64,000 bases of DNA from assembly GCA_019188255.1 (NCBI GenBank), contig JAETXT010000006.1:1736001-1800000 (forward strand), given 5' to 3'. Under the pieces are notes generated by a model, which worked only from the letters and a program-made list of their open reading frames with translations, was not told the origin of the DNA and searched no databases. This stretch comes from Verticillium longisporum (Eukaryota > Ascomycota > Sordariomycetes > Glomerellales > Plectosphaerellaceae). Position numbers and translations under genes: made by a program. Below, in pieces: positions 10,498-19,790 of the stretch. Each line of letters opens with the position of its first letter. The first letter of the stretch is position 1.

Positions 10498-11362
10498 GAT
10501 GAGGTCGGGATCTCTGGGGGAACAGAGAACAGGAGGGGTTGACGAAGCTCGTAGAGTCGAAAATGCGAGTGATCGGGGGGGGGGCTGGCTGGCGGGAAGG
10601 GTTGAACCTGAGGGAGCAGGAGGGAGTTTGAGGGGGAGAAGTGATGCTGTCGAGGGAAAGCTGGCAAGAAGTGAACAGCGACGACAAAAGCGGTCGGTGT
10701 CGGTGGTCGGGGGTGGGTAGATGTGGATTAGGATGTTCAGTGGCTGGCACGAGCAAAATGGAGCAGCTCTCTTGTCTCTGTGCTCCTCTCTTCTGTGCTC
10801 TGTGAGTGAACCGTGCAGCAGGTGCAGCAGGTGCAGGCAGGTGCAGCAGGTCGGTGGAGGGACTGGTCTGTGCACCACCTGCGTCACTGCCTCTTCTTCT
10901 CAGCTCCCTCCCTGTTCACGCAATCGCTCTCGGGAAGGGGCGAAGGCGTAACCTTGGCTTGCGAGTTGGCTTTCAGGGTCTGGCCAAGCGGGGCTTTCAC
11001 TCGTTCTTCTCTTCCGCCTGTTTGGATTTGATGTTGCTTGCTGCTGGAAGGTGATGGTGAAAAAGCTCCGGGTGATCTGCCCTTCAGCCTCTTCGTCTTG
11101 GTGATGGCATCTATATTTTGTGCTCAAAGGGGTTTTTTTTTTTCCCAATGTTTTGGGGCTTCGCTGTGCGCACAAGATCACCCCAGGCCCAAGATGAATT
11201 TGTCCCGATGCTTCTAGGTCGCTCGATAGGGAAATTGCTGTGAGACAACGGCCACAGAGGACGTCACTGTTCCTCAAGTTCCAGTCTTCTCTCCTCACAA
11301 CCTGAACGCAGCAAAGGTGGTTCGCAATCAAGCAGACAACTCTCCATGCCGTCATTTCGTCA
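10498..11362. other. Intergenic region between POM33-like gene and the retrotransposon
   Basis: This contains the POM33-like promoter, a purine-rich stretch and a run of T near 11135. No supported gene is seen. It ends at the 5-bp target duplication of the copia element. Confidence 0.45.
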
Positions 11363-11367
11363 TCGTC

Positions 11368-11592
11368 TGTCGGATTGATGCTTGGATCTGTTTGAAGGGT
11401 GTCTGAAATCGGGTTTATTGAATATTTCACCATTCTGCCGCAGGGCGGTGAAGGAGTGGGGTCAAGATTGTCACTCGACAGTACCAGTACAAAACAAGGA
11501 TCAACCAAGTTACAACCATCAAGAGGTCCTTTTAATATGAGGACTCGGCCAGAAGTGACGAATACGATACATGAGGCATCGAGTATCTGACA
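11368..11592 (+). repeat. 5' LTR of the copia element
   Basis: 225 bp, TGTCGG at the left end and CTGACA at the right, giving short inverted ends TGTC..GACA. It matches the right LTR except for one substitution. It should carry the element's promoter and polyadenylation signals, though I cannot place them precisely. Confidence 0.97.
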
Positions 11593-11614
11593 ATTAAGAG
11601 TCTCATACGCTCAC
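11593..11614 (+). other. Primer binding site, probably complementary to an internal part of tRNA-Lys(CUU)
   Basis: Immediately after the LTR comes attaagagtctca. Its reverse complement (tgagactcttaat) matches the 3' part of a 5' half of eukaryotic tRNA-Lys(CUU), with the CTT anticodon in the loop, ending at nucleotide 39. No CCA-end match (TGG) follows the LTR, so priming by a whole tRNA 3' end is unlikely. Drosophila copia is known to use a 39-nt half of initiator tRNA-Met. The tRNA sequence was recalled, not searched, and the match beyond 13 nt is uncertain. Confidence 0.6.
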
Positions 11615-11642
11615 GAGCCGTTGTGCCGGACGACGATACGCG

Positions 11643-12908
11643 ATGCCGAACGATCCGACCGCGAAAGCCTTACTTCGGACCTTCGAAGACTGGGGCAGGT
11701 GGGATGAAGAGTTCCAGACAAAGGCCACAAGTCTTCATCAATGGGAATATATCGACCCAGACAGTGAACAGAGCCTGCTGGAGAAGCCCCAACGACCGGA
11801 GTTCTCGAAGTATGGGCGGAGGGTTCCTCCTCGCTCCACAGACTCGGACTCCTCGACAGGGGTGCGAGGCCGCAGAAGTGGACAGTCCAGTCAAACTATC
11901 CGCCAACAATCAAGTGAACCTATCGTGTCTCTGCCGGAGACATTCGATCCACACCAAAGAGCTCGAAGCATTGCTGAGCTCACCGCCGAGGACAAGGTCT
12001 CCTTCCAATTTGAATGGAGAGTCTACGAACAAGACTACAAGGAATACAAGGAGCAAGAGACCAACTGCGAGAAATTGAAGGCCTGGGTTATTGATACGGT
12101 GGACTACGGTCTGCGCCAGAGCTCCTGTCGACCACAATGGGATCTACGGAGGTGGTACCTCAACTTGAAGACAAGCGTGGGCACTACCGACAGAGAACAA
12201 CAAACTGCCGCACGCCGGAAGTATCAGGAGGCTACAAGCATCTTGACTAAAGCGCCCAAAGACTTTGCCGACTGGATCACCACGTGGGAGATAGCCACCA
12301 ACCATGCACTGGTGTGGAAAACCGGAGGTGTCGAGGACCCCAACACTTGGTTCGACGACCTTACCAAGGCCATTCGGCCCATTCTCGGCCATTGGGTTAC
12401 AATCTACAGGGGCATTTACAAGGACAAGCTCGAAGACAAGACTCTGTCGATCGGAGAGGTTGCCAAGGATCTTCGAACAGAGGCTGAGCAGCAGAATCTT
12501 CTCCACCCACAGGAAAAACGTCCCAAGATCGTCAGAGGCTCCTTTGGCCCGACATTTGCTGGTGAATCATCAGTAGGATCAGGAACGGGCATCCAAGACG
12601 AAAACGTAACCTCACGGCCGCAAGAAGAAGAGAGAATGGCCCGCAAGCGGAAGGCGCAAGACACTCTGACAACAACACGACGAACGAGAGCCGCGACCTC
12701 TAACCGGGGCGATGTTACCTGTCGAGCGTGCGATGGGAGACACGACCTGGGCAACTGCTACTACATCTTCCCGAGGAAGGCGCCGGAGGTCTTCAGGGAA
12801 CGGAAGGTGATTCGAGAAGCAGTCGACAGTCGTCTCCGGACAGACAAAAGTCTGAAAGATGACGTGAACCGTCTAAAGAAGGTTAACCAACTGGAAGAAG
12901 CCGAATGA
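11643..12908 (+). CDS. Retrotransposon Gag protein
   Basis: A 421-residue frame from an ATG 50 bp after the LTR. Near the C-terminus is a zinc-knuckle variant CRACDGRHDLGNC (CX2CX3HX4C; encoded about 12719-12757), consistent with the nucleocapsid part of copia Gag. The rest is helix-rich and charged, as in fungal copia Gag proteins. The frame ends at TGA (12906-12908). The protease frame continues in the same frame directly after this stop, so Gag-Pol could be made by readthrough if the stop is functional rather than a mutation. Confidence 0.9.
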   Translation: MPNDPTAKALLRTFEDWGRWDEEFQTKATSLHQWEYIDPDSEQSLLEKPQRPEFSKYGRRVPPRSTDSDSSTGVRGRRSGQSSQTIRQQSSEPIVSLPETFDPHQRARSIAELTAEDKVSFQFEWRVYEQDYKEYKEQETNCEKLKAWVIDTVDYGLRQSSCRPQWDLRRWYLNLKTSVGTTDREQQTAARRKYQEATSILTKAPKDFADWITTWEIATNHALVWKTGGVEDPNTWFDDLTKAIRPILGHWVTIYRGIYKDKLEDKTLSIGEVAKDLRTEAEQQNLLHPQEKRPKIVRGSFGPTFAGESSVGSGTGIQDENVTSRPQEEERMARKRKAQDTLTTTRRTRAATSNRGDVTCRACDGRHDLGNCYYIFPRKAPEVFRERKVIREAVDSRLRTDKSLKDDVNRLKKVNQLEEAE

Positions 12909-13207
12909 CCCGGGAGGGGTGTTGGACAATGCACTGCCAGCTTTGTGGTCGCTGCTCTCAACGCTGCATTTTCCATCACCCAGTACCCGCTCAAGAACTC
13001 GGTCATTCTCGATTCAGGTTCGACTATTCACATCTTCAACAACAACAATCGTTTCACGAGGTTTCAGCAGGCAGAAGAAGGAGACTATGTTTTTGCCGGG
13101 GAAAGGAGAGTTCCCATCCGCGGATATGGGATCGTGGACATCCAGACTCGAGGCCCTAAGGGACCGAAGGTCATCAGACTTTGCGATGTGGCTCTCTGCG
13201 AGAACTT
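12909..13207 (+). pseudogene. Retrotransposon aspartic protease segment of pol
   Basis: In the same frame as gag, just after its TGA, the sequence encodes an aspartic protease with the active-site triad DSGS (Asp codon at 13011-13013) followed by the flap-like region and a conserved CDVALCENFP segment. There is no convincing start codon of its own upstream of the active site. The frame stays open past 13207, but homology to the pre-integrase region moves to the -1 frame at the short C run 13208-13210. Confidence 0.8.
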
Positions 13208-16200
13208 CCCTGCAACCTTGTTTCGTTACGTCAACTGCACAAACGCGGATATTGGTGGGATAACCGCCCAGGGCAGAACTGTCTCCGAGACTGGAATCAT
13301 GCGATCGTTTCCACACTGGCGGTTCGTCATGATCAGTTTGTCATCGAAGACATACCTGTGGGATGCCCTGACAGTGCATTCGTTACCCGACGACACCGAG
13401 CGCATTCTTGGTCAGAGCGAACTTCCAAAGCTGATGGCCGGAAGTGGCACTTGCGACTCGGCCATCCTGGACCGCGGGCCCTTGAACATCTAGTGAACGC
13501 CTCCAGGGGTGCGAGAGTCAAGGGAACAACGACCGTGGAATGCGACGGTTGCGCACTATCCAAGATGACACGACAAGTCAGTCGCCGACCAAGGAAACTT
13601 GGCCATGCGCCCGGCGACCGACTAGCCATCGACTTTCATGATGTGACCAGGGATCAGGAGGGCCAACGCAGTGTCATGCTCGTCACCGACCGCTGGTCGG
13701 GAATGATCTGGGACTACTACCTCACAGACAGAAGGACGGAAATCCTGACTGCGGCAGTCAAGGACCTGCTTGGCGTCCTGAAGGGGCAGTATGAGCTGGC
13801 CCCCAAGGTCATCGAATGCGACAATGAGATCATGAAGCACAGTCTCACCACCATTGCATTCCTCCGCACGCTTTATATCAAGGTCGAACCATCAGCGCCG
13901 TATACACCTGCCCAGAACGGGAGTGCAGAGGTGTCTGGAAGCATCATTAAGACGAAGGCCAGAGCGATGCGCGTCGGTGCCAGACTGCCGGAACACCTGT
14001 GGGTGGAGATATACCGAGCCGCTGTCTACCTCCACAACCGGACTCCGAAGTACATTTACAGCTGGCGGACTCCATACGACAAGTTCCACACATTCCTAGC
14101 ACACAGGGACGGGGTTGTGGTGGAGAACCGCAAGCCATATCAAGCACACCTCCGCGTCTATGGGTGCAAGGCTTATGCCATGACCCGGGAAGCGCAACTA
14201 GGTACACAAAAGAAACAGAGACTCAACCCCAAGGCATGGATTGGGTTTCTCGTGGGATACCAATCCACGAACATATACCGAATCTGGAATCCACATACTG
14301 GCAGGACCATATCTACGAGGGACGTCATCTTCAATGAAGACAAACTCTTCAATGGGGATTTAAAACAACTCAAGGATGATCTGCTCCACATCAGTCGGCA
14401 AGATTTGATCCATCTACTCGATAGGGTAGACCAGCCTGAACCAGACCGTGCCACCGAGGCAGTAGAATCGCCTGACGGTGCCTTTCTACCCCAACGAACT
14501 TGGGAGGGCCTTCCTGGAGAGGACGAAGACGTTGAACCCCAGGAGAACTGGGAGGACTTCGCCGTTCAGGAAGCGGAAGGGGACACAGAAGCTGAACCGT
14601 CAGAGGCTGCGTCTGATCAACCAGCCAGGACTGGCGAGCGCTTTGGGTCAACCGGGGATGCGGAAATCGCACTGGGACTACCAGAGGGCGGCACGGACAG
14701 CCAGGTTACGGCCGGCACCGATGACCAAGCCAAGAACTCTGACGCCCGGGCTAGAGAATACGCTACCCCTGTGTCACTTCCACCGGCAGCACTTCTCTCT
14801 TTGGTGATGCGGAACGGTTCAGATGATCTGCCTGAGGAGAGATTAACGATCTACAGAAACGCCGGACCAATTGAGGTGTGGAAAGCTGCCTTTGCTGCTG
14901 GACGTTTGGCCAATCCACTCGGCGCGATAGACGGAGAACAGATCGACAAGGCCAAGTGGCTTCGACTGCTACGAAATCCAAGGACGCTCCACAGGCGACA
15001 GATGCCTCCACTACCCAAGCACCATGGAGACTTGGCAACACATCCCATGAAAACAATGTTTGAGGAGGCGGAAGCAGCACACCTGCGCAGCCACGAAGAA
15101 ATGAACTCATGGGCGGAGATTTCCAAACATGACCTTCGAGTGCGAGGCTATCAGATCCTTGACTGCATGTGGGTCTACGTGTACAAGTTTGACAAACACG
15201 GACAGTTCCAGAAGTGCAAAGCACGCCTGGTGGTCAGAGGAGACCAACAACGTAAGTCGACTCACGAAGAGACATACGCAGCAACCCTAGCAGGGCGCTC
15301 CTTTCGGACACTCATGGCAGTCGCGGCGCGCTTCGACCTGGAACTGATCCAGTATGACGCCGTCAACGCGTTTGTGAACGCCGAGTTGGACAAGAACGTC
15401 TTTATGCGCATGCCACCAGGGCACCGGAAACCAGGAATGATCCTGATGCTCCGGAAAGCGCTCTATGGGCTGAGAGAGTCTCCACTGCTGTGGCAGAGGG
15501 AACTCACAGCTACACTGACCGAACTCGGATTCAAACCCGTTCCTCATGAGACCTGCTGCATGACCAAGGGCGGTGTCATTATCTTCTTTTATGTCGACGA
15601 CATTGTCCTGGCATACCGAAAGCAGAGGGAGGACGAGGTTGAGCGCATCACACGAGCGCTGCAAGCTAAGTACAAATTGACAGGAGGAACACCATTGCAA
15701 TGGTTCCTCGGCGTTGAAATCATCCGAGACAGAGAGAACAAGCTCCTCTGGCTCTCCCAATCTGATTACCTTGACAAGATTGCTAACCTCATTGACCGCA
15801 CAGATTTGCGGCACGATGTTCCGATGAAACAGGAAGAACTCCTGCCACATGATGAACTCGCAAGCCGTGGGTCAATCCGAAGCTACCAGCGAAAGATCGG
15901 CTCAATACTGTACGCTGCGGTCATCACACGACCAGACGTGGCATTCGCCGCTTCGCGACTTGCGCGACATAACTCAAACCCAGGACCCGAGCATCATACT
16001 GCAGCTGACCAGGTGCTGCTGTATCTAAGGAAAACAAAGACGATGGCGTTACAGTTCGGCGGAGACGATGTTTTCACAATGGCAAGCGACGCATCCTTCG
16101 CAGACAATACTCTTGACCGAAAGAGCTCCCAAGCCTACGCCATGACCTTGTTTGGCGGCACAATCGGCTGGAGGGCCAATAAACAATCAACGGTCACCAC

Positions 16201-16633
16201 GTCTACTACCGAAGCGGAGCTCCTTGCCCTCTCACAGGCAGCCAAGGAAGCAATGTTCGTCTCTAGACTCATCAAGGAGCTCGGGGTTACCTTGGACGAT
16301 GAACGCATCCGAATAAGATGTGACAACCAACAGACGATCAAACTGGTCAACAAAGACATCGCCACATTGCAGACCAAACTTCGACACGTCGACATACACA
16401 ACCACTGGTTGAGGCAGGAAGCACAGAGGAACAGGATCCTGGTGGAATATATCCCGACGGCAAACATGATCGCCGATGGACTTACGAAGCCCCTGAATCA
16501 TCAGCGCCTCCAGATTTTCATGGCACAGATTGGACTCATCGATATCTCAGATCGACTGGAGGGAAGGCTACTTCGGCCCATCGAGAAACAGGAACTTTGG
16601 GAAAGAATGGCAGAGCTGGAGATCGGAGACTGA
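13208..16633 (+). pseudogene. Retrotransposon integrase, reverse transcriptase and RNase H segment of pol
   Basis: A frame of about 1140 codons in the -1 register relative to protease. In order: the GAG-pre-integrase zinc-binding region (HLRLGH, then CDGC, about 13448-13555); the integrase core with acidic residues in DFHD, ECDNE and a conserved PYTPAQNGSAEV region; a Glu/Pro-rich linker; the copia-type reverse transcriptase (RVT_2) with catalytic FFYVDD near 15585-15603; and RNase H with MASDASFAD and STTEAELLAL near 16080-16225. No internal stop is seen. It lacks its own plausible start, so expression would need frame change from the protease frame. The call of a broken copy depends on whether the frame change is real, programmed, or a base error. 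Confidence 0.9.
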
Positions 16634-16657
16634 CAGTTTCCACCTGCGAGGCCTCAA

Positions 16658-16666
16658 CTGGGGGTG
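16658..16666 (+). other. Polypurine tract of the copia element
   Basis: The G-rich sequence ctgggggtg lies directly before the right LTR, the position where plus-strand DNA synthesis is primed. Confidence 0.7.
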
Positions 16667-16891
16667 TGTCGGATTGATGCTTGGATCTGTTTGAAGGGTG
16701 TCTGAAATCGGGTTTATTGAATATTTCACCATTCTGCCGCAGGGCGGTGAAGGAGTGGGGTCAAGATTGTCACTCGACAGAACCAGTACAAAACAAGGAT
16801 CAACCAAGTTACAACCATCAAGAGGTCCTTTTAATATGAGGACTCGGCCAGAAGTGACGAATACGATACATGAGGCATCGAGTATCTGACA
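16667..16891 (+). repeat. 3' LTR of the copia element
   Basis: 225 bp and identical to the left LTR except A at 16781 where the left copy has T. It is followed by the TCGTC duplication. Confidence 0.97.
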
Positions 16892-16896
16892 TCGTC

Positions 16897-17210
16897 CATC
16901 ACCTCGACGCCGCTTGTTCTCACGCCGTCTCAGGTACTAGAGAGCTTTGACCAATTAGGTGGGGTCGCCCGTGAGCTTTCGGCCACACTGTACAAGGCTC
17001 CCGGTTCTCCCGGAAACACAGTGCGCCTTGAACAAGTGCCAATTGGAGCCGATGGGGTACTCGGTAGGGAGGTGTGGCCTGTGATAGCTCCTCCACGAAT
17101 TGAGAAATGTTGAGACCGCAGAACAAGTAGTCTCCAGCAACTCCAGCAACAACCACCGCCCGCCGTCTTGCCCGTCGAAGCGCGCGCCGACAAAGCCTTA
17201 ATTAGCGAGC
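16897..17210. other. ALG9 upstream region
   Basis: About 310 bp remain between the retrotransposon and the first probable ALG9 ATG. No gene is seen. The element has inserted into what would be the ALG9 promoter side. Confidence 0.5.
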
Positions 17211-19148
17211 ATGCCACCCAAAGCCGCCGCCCAGAACGAATACGTTCACCCAGAGGCGAGCCATGCCAAAAAGAAGTGCGTCAGGGTCTTAGATGTCAAC
17301 CAAATCCATCCTCCCCCACCACCCCACGTTTGCAGACCTGAGCCTCCTGCTGACCATCGCCATCGCCTTCAGGGTCCCCAGCGCGTATGGCATCCAGCCC
17401 ATCACCGCGTTCTACTGCTTCCTGACGGCCAACCTCATCTCTGCCGTGTTCGCCCCGATCCAGGACTGCGACGAAACGTTCAATTATTACGAGCCCACCC
17501 ACTACATTTCCCACGGTTATGGCCTTCAGACCTGGGAGTACTCGCCCGACTATGCCATTCGCAGCTGGCTCTACGTGGTCATCCACGCTGTCGTTGGAAA
17601 CATGCGCCGCCTGCTCCCTCAGACGAGCAAGGTGGGCGAGTTCTACTTCATCCGCTATGTCCTCGCCATCGCCTGCGCCCTGTGCCAGGTCCTCCTCTTC
17701 CGCGTCGTGAGCACCACTCTCAATGCACGGATCGGCATCATCTTCCTCTGTGCCACCGTCTTCAGCGCCGGAAACTTCCACGCCAGCACCGCCTTCCTGC
17801 CCTCGAGCTTCGCCATGTACGCCAGCATGCTCGGTGCCACAGCCTTCATGAACTGGCGCGGTGGCCTCAAAACGTCACAGGGGATCGCCTGGTTTGCCGC
17901 CGGTGCTGTGGTGGGCTGGCCGTTCGCTGGCGCGCTCTGCATTCCGTTCCTGGTCGAGGAGGGCCTCATGGCTCTGTTTAGCGACAAGGAACGGTTCATC
18001 GAAGCCATCTGGCGTGTGATGCGCGGTGTCACAGGGACCCTTATCCTAGTGGTACGTCTTGCCCGACGGCCCGACGCTTTGTAATTTGTACCCTCGACTG
18101 ACAAATGTAGGCCTTTGATACCGCCATCAACACCTTTTTTTACCGAAAGCTGGAAATCATTCCCTGGAACATCATCAAGTACAACGTCCTGGGCGAAACC
18201 GGCGGACCCGACCTCTATGGCACCGAGCCCTGGACCTTCTACTTCCGCAACCTAACCCTGAACCACAACATTTGGTTCCTCTTGGCTCTGCTCTGCCTGC
18301 CGCTGTTCCTCCTCCAGAAGGTTTTGTCGCCGTCGAGCCAGGGTTTCCAGACAGGTCTGCGGGCGCTCATCTTCATCTCACCTTTTTACCTGTGGCTCGG
18401 CATCTTCACGTCCCAGCCGCACAAAGAGGAGCGGTTCATGTACCCGGCGTACCCCTTCCTCGCCATTAACGCTGCCATGTCGCTTCACATTCTTCTTGGC
18501 GCCTTGGGCCAAAGTGATCCGAAGACTCTGATCGGCAAGATTCCGGCAAAGCTCAAACTTTTGGCCGTGACACTCACCATGATCCTGTCCATCGACATCG
18601 GGCTCGCGCGCATATACGGAATCTACTCGGCCTACTCGGCGCCGATGCGTATTTACACACCCCTTGCCAACGGCATCGGCGGCTCTGGCGACTCGGTTTG
18701 TTTCGGCAAGGAGTGGTACCGCTTCCCGTCCTCGTACTTCCTGCCGCGCGACATGCGGCCCAAGTTCGTGAGGTCCGAGTTTCGTGGCCTTCTACCAGGG
18801 GAGTTCTCGGAGGCAAGGATTGGATTCGGCTTTTGGAGCGGCACATGGCTGCCTACGAGCGGCCTGAATGACCGCAACCAGGAGGACCTCAGCAAGTATG
18901 TTGAGCCTCGCATGTGTTCCTTCATGGTCGACACGCAGTTTCCTGCGAGGACAGAGCCGCTGCCACCCAACGAGCCTGACTACGTTGCCGACGAGGAGAA
19001 CTGGGAGGTCGTCAAGTGTGTGCCATTCCTAGATGCCGCCAACACCCACCCATTAGCAAGAGCTATCTGGGTGCCCGAGGTGTCAGTGGTACCGGAAAAG
19101 TATCAGAGGAAGTGGGGACGACACTGCCTCTTGAAGAGAAAGAAATGA
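17211..19148 (+). CDS. ALG9: Dol-P-Man:alpha-1,2-mannosyltransferase ALG9 (GT22)
   Basis: ALG9 adds the seventh and ninth mannose to the lipid-linked N-glycan precursor on the ER lumenal side. The family signature HKEERFMYPAYP is present, with many hydrophobic segments and the N-terminal QDCDETFNYYEPTHY region typical of GT22. One intron (18052-18110, GTACGT..TGTAG) joins the exons in phase. The ATG at 17293 gives an uninterrupted 598-residue protein (yeast is 555). The frame starting at the ATG at 17211 gives a more likely start (MPPKAAAQNEYVHPEASHAK) but loses register at the C run 17313-17317; one base fewer there would join it to the main frame for about 625 residues. I favour the upstream start with an indel. 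This is a housekeeping gene, so a real lesion would be surprising. Confidence 0.92.
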
Positions 19149-19790
19149 GCATCGTCGGCGTACTGATGCATGTACAATGTGGCATGGCCTGGCGGAAAGA
19201 TACCTCGGAAGAGACTGACAGCTGGATTGGGGAGAACCAGGATCCTTGTAAACATGAATGGACTTCCACTGGCATCGTCACCTCCCATCTGCACCGATGA
19301 CACGATAACCATGCGGAGACTGAACCCAGAACGCATGAAGGGGAGAGGGGGGGCCTATTTCTCCGGCACCGCGTCGTTTGCCAACTCCGCGCCCCGCCTC
19401 CAACCCCCCGGACCAGCGCCCTCCCCCCCGCCGATCCTTCCATGCATTGGGGCTGCGTCGCGCCCTCTCTTTGACCCGATGGCCGAGGCGGATCGCCATT
19501 TTGTGTTTTTGTATTGACAAGCTTAAGCGCAGGCTAAACAAGGTCCAGCACCACGACTATGCTGATCAACTCATGACTCGGCCATGTCATCTGTGGAGCG
19601 GTGCGATTCTCTCTCCCAGATCCTCAGATCCGGGGCCCCGGACCTGGGTCTTTCGGCACATTGAGAGACGACAGCCGCCCCGGTCGGGCTGTCCACTCGG
19701 CGAGTGACAAAGGTTTAAGAAGACTGTATTGTCGCTGAGTTGCTCTCGTTCTGTGACATCCGTCAGCGTTGTTTGCAGAGTAAAGTGAAA
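19149..19790. other. Intergenic region between ALG9 and the GH78-like gene
   Basis: About 640 bp with no supported gene. It holds the ALG9 3' end and the upstream region of the GH78-like gene. Confidence 0.45.

Larger units (their letters stand above)
11363..16896 (+). mobile_element. Ty1/copia LTR retrotransposon with target-site duplication
   Basis: Two 225-bp direct LTRs (11368-11592 and 16667-16891) begin TG and end CA and bound a 5524-bp element. They differ at one aligned base (T at 11482, A at 16781). The 5-bp sequence TCGTC flanks both ends (11363-11367 and 16892-16896), as integrase-made duplications do. The order gag, protease, integrase, reverse transcriptase, RNase H is that of Ty1/copia. 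The low LTR divergence implies a recent insertion. The element sits between the POM33-like gene and ALG9, about 320 bp upstream of the probable ALG9 start. Two breaks separate the coding parts (an in-frame TGA after gag and a -1 frame change near 13208), so autonomy is uncertain. Confidence 0.97.

Noticed and set aside
12905..13159. Frame starting at the ATG that overlaps the gag stop (ATGA)
   Set aside because: It does not encode protease and ends at 13159; the protease homology is in the gag frame.
13014..16501. Several minus-strand frames within the retrotransposon
   Set aside because: Antisense shadows of pol. No antisense gene signature is seen.
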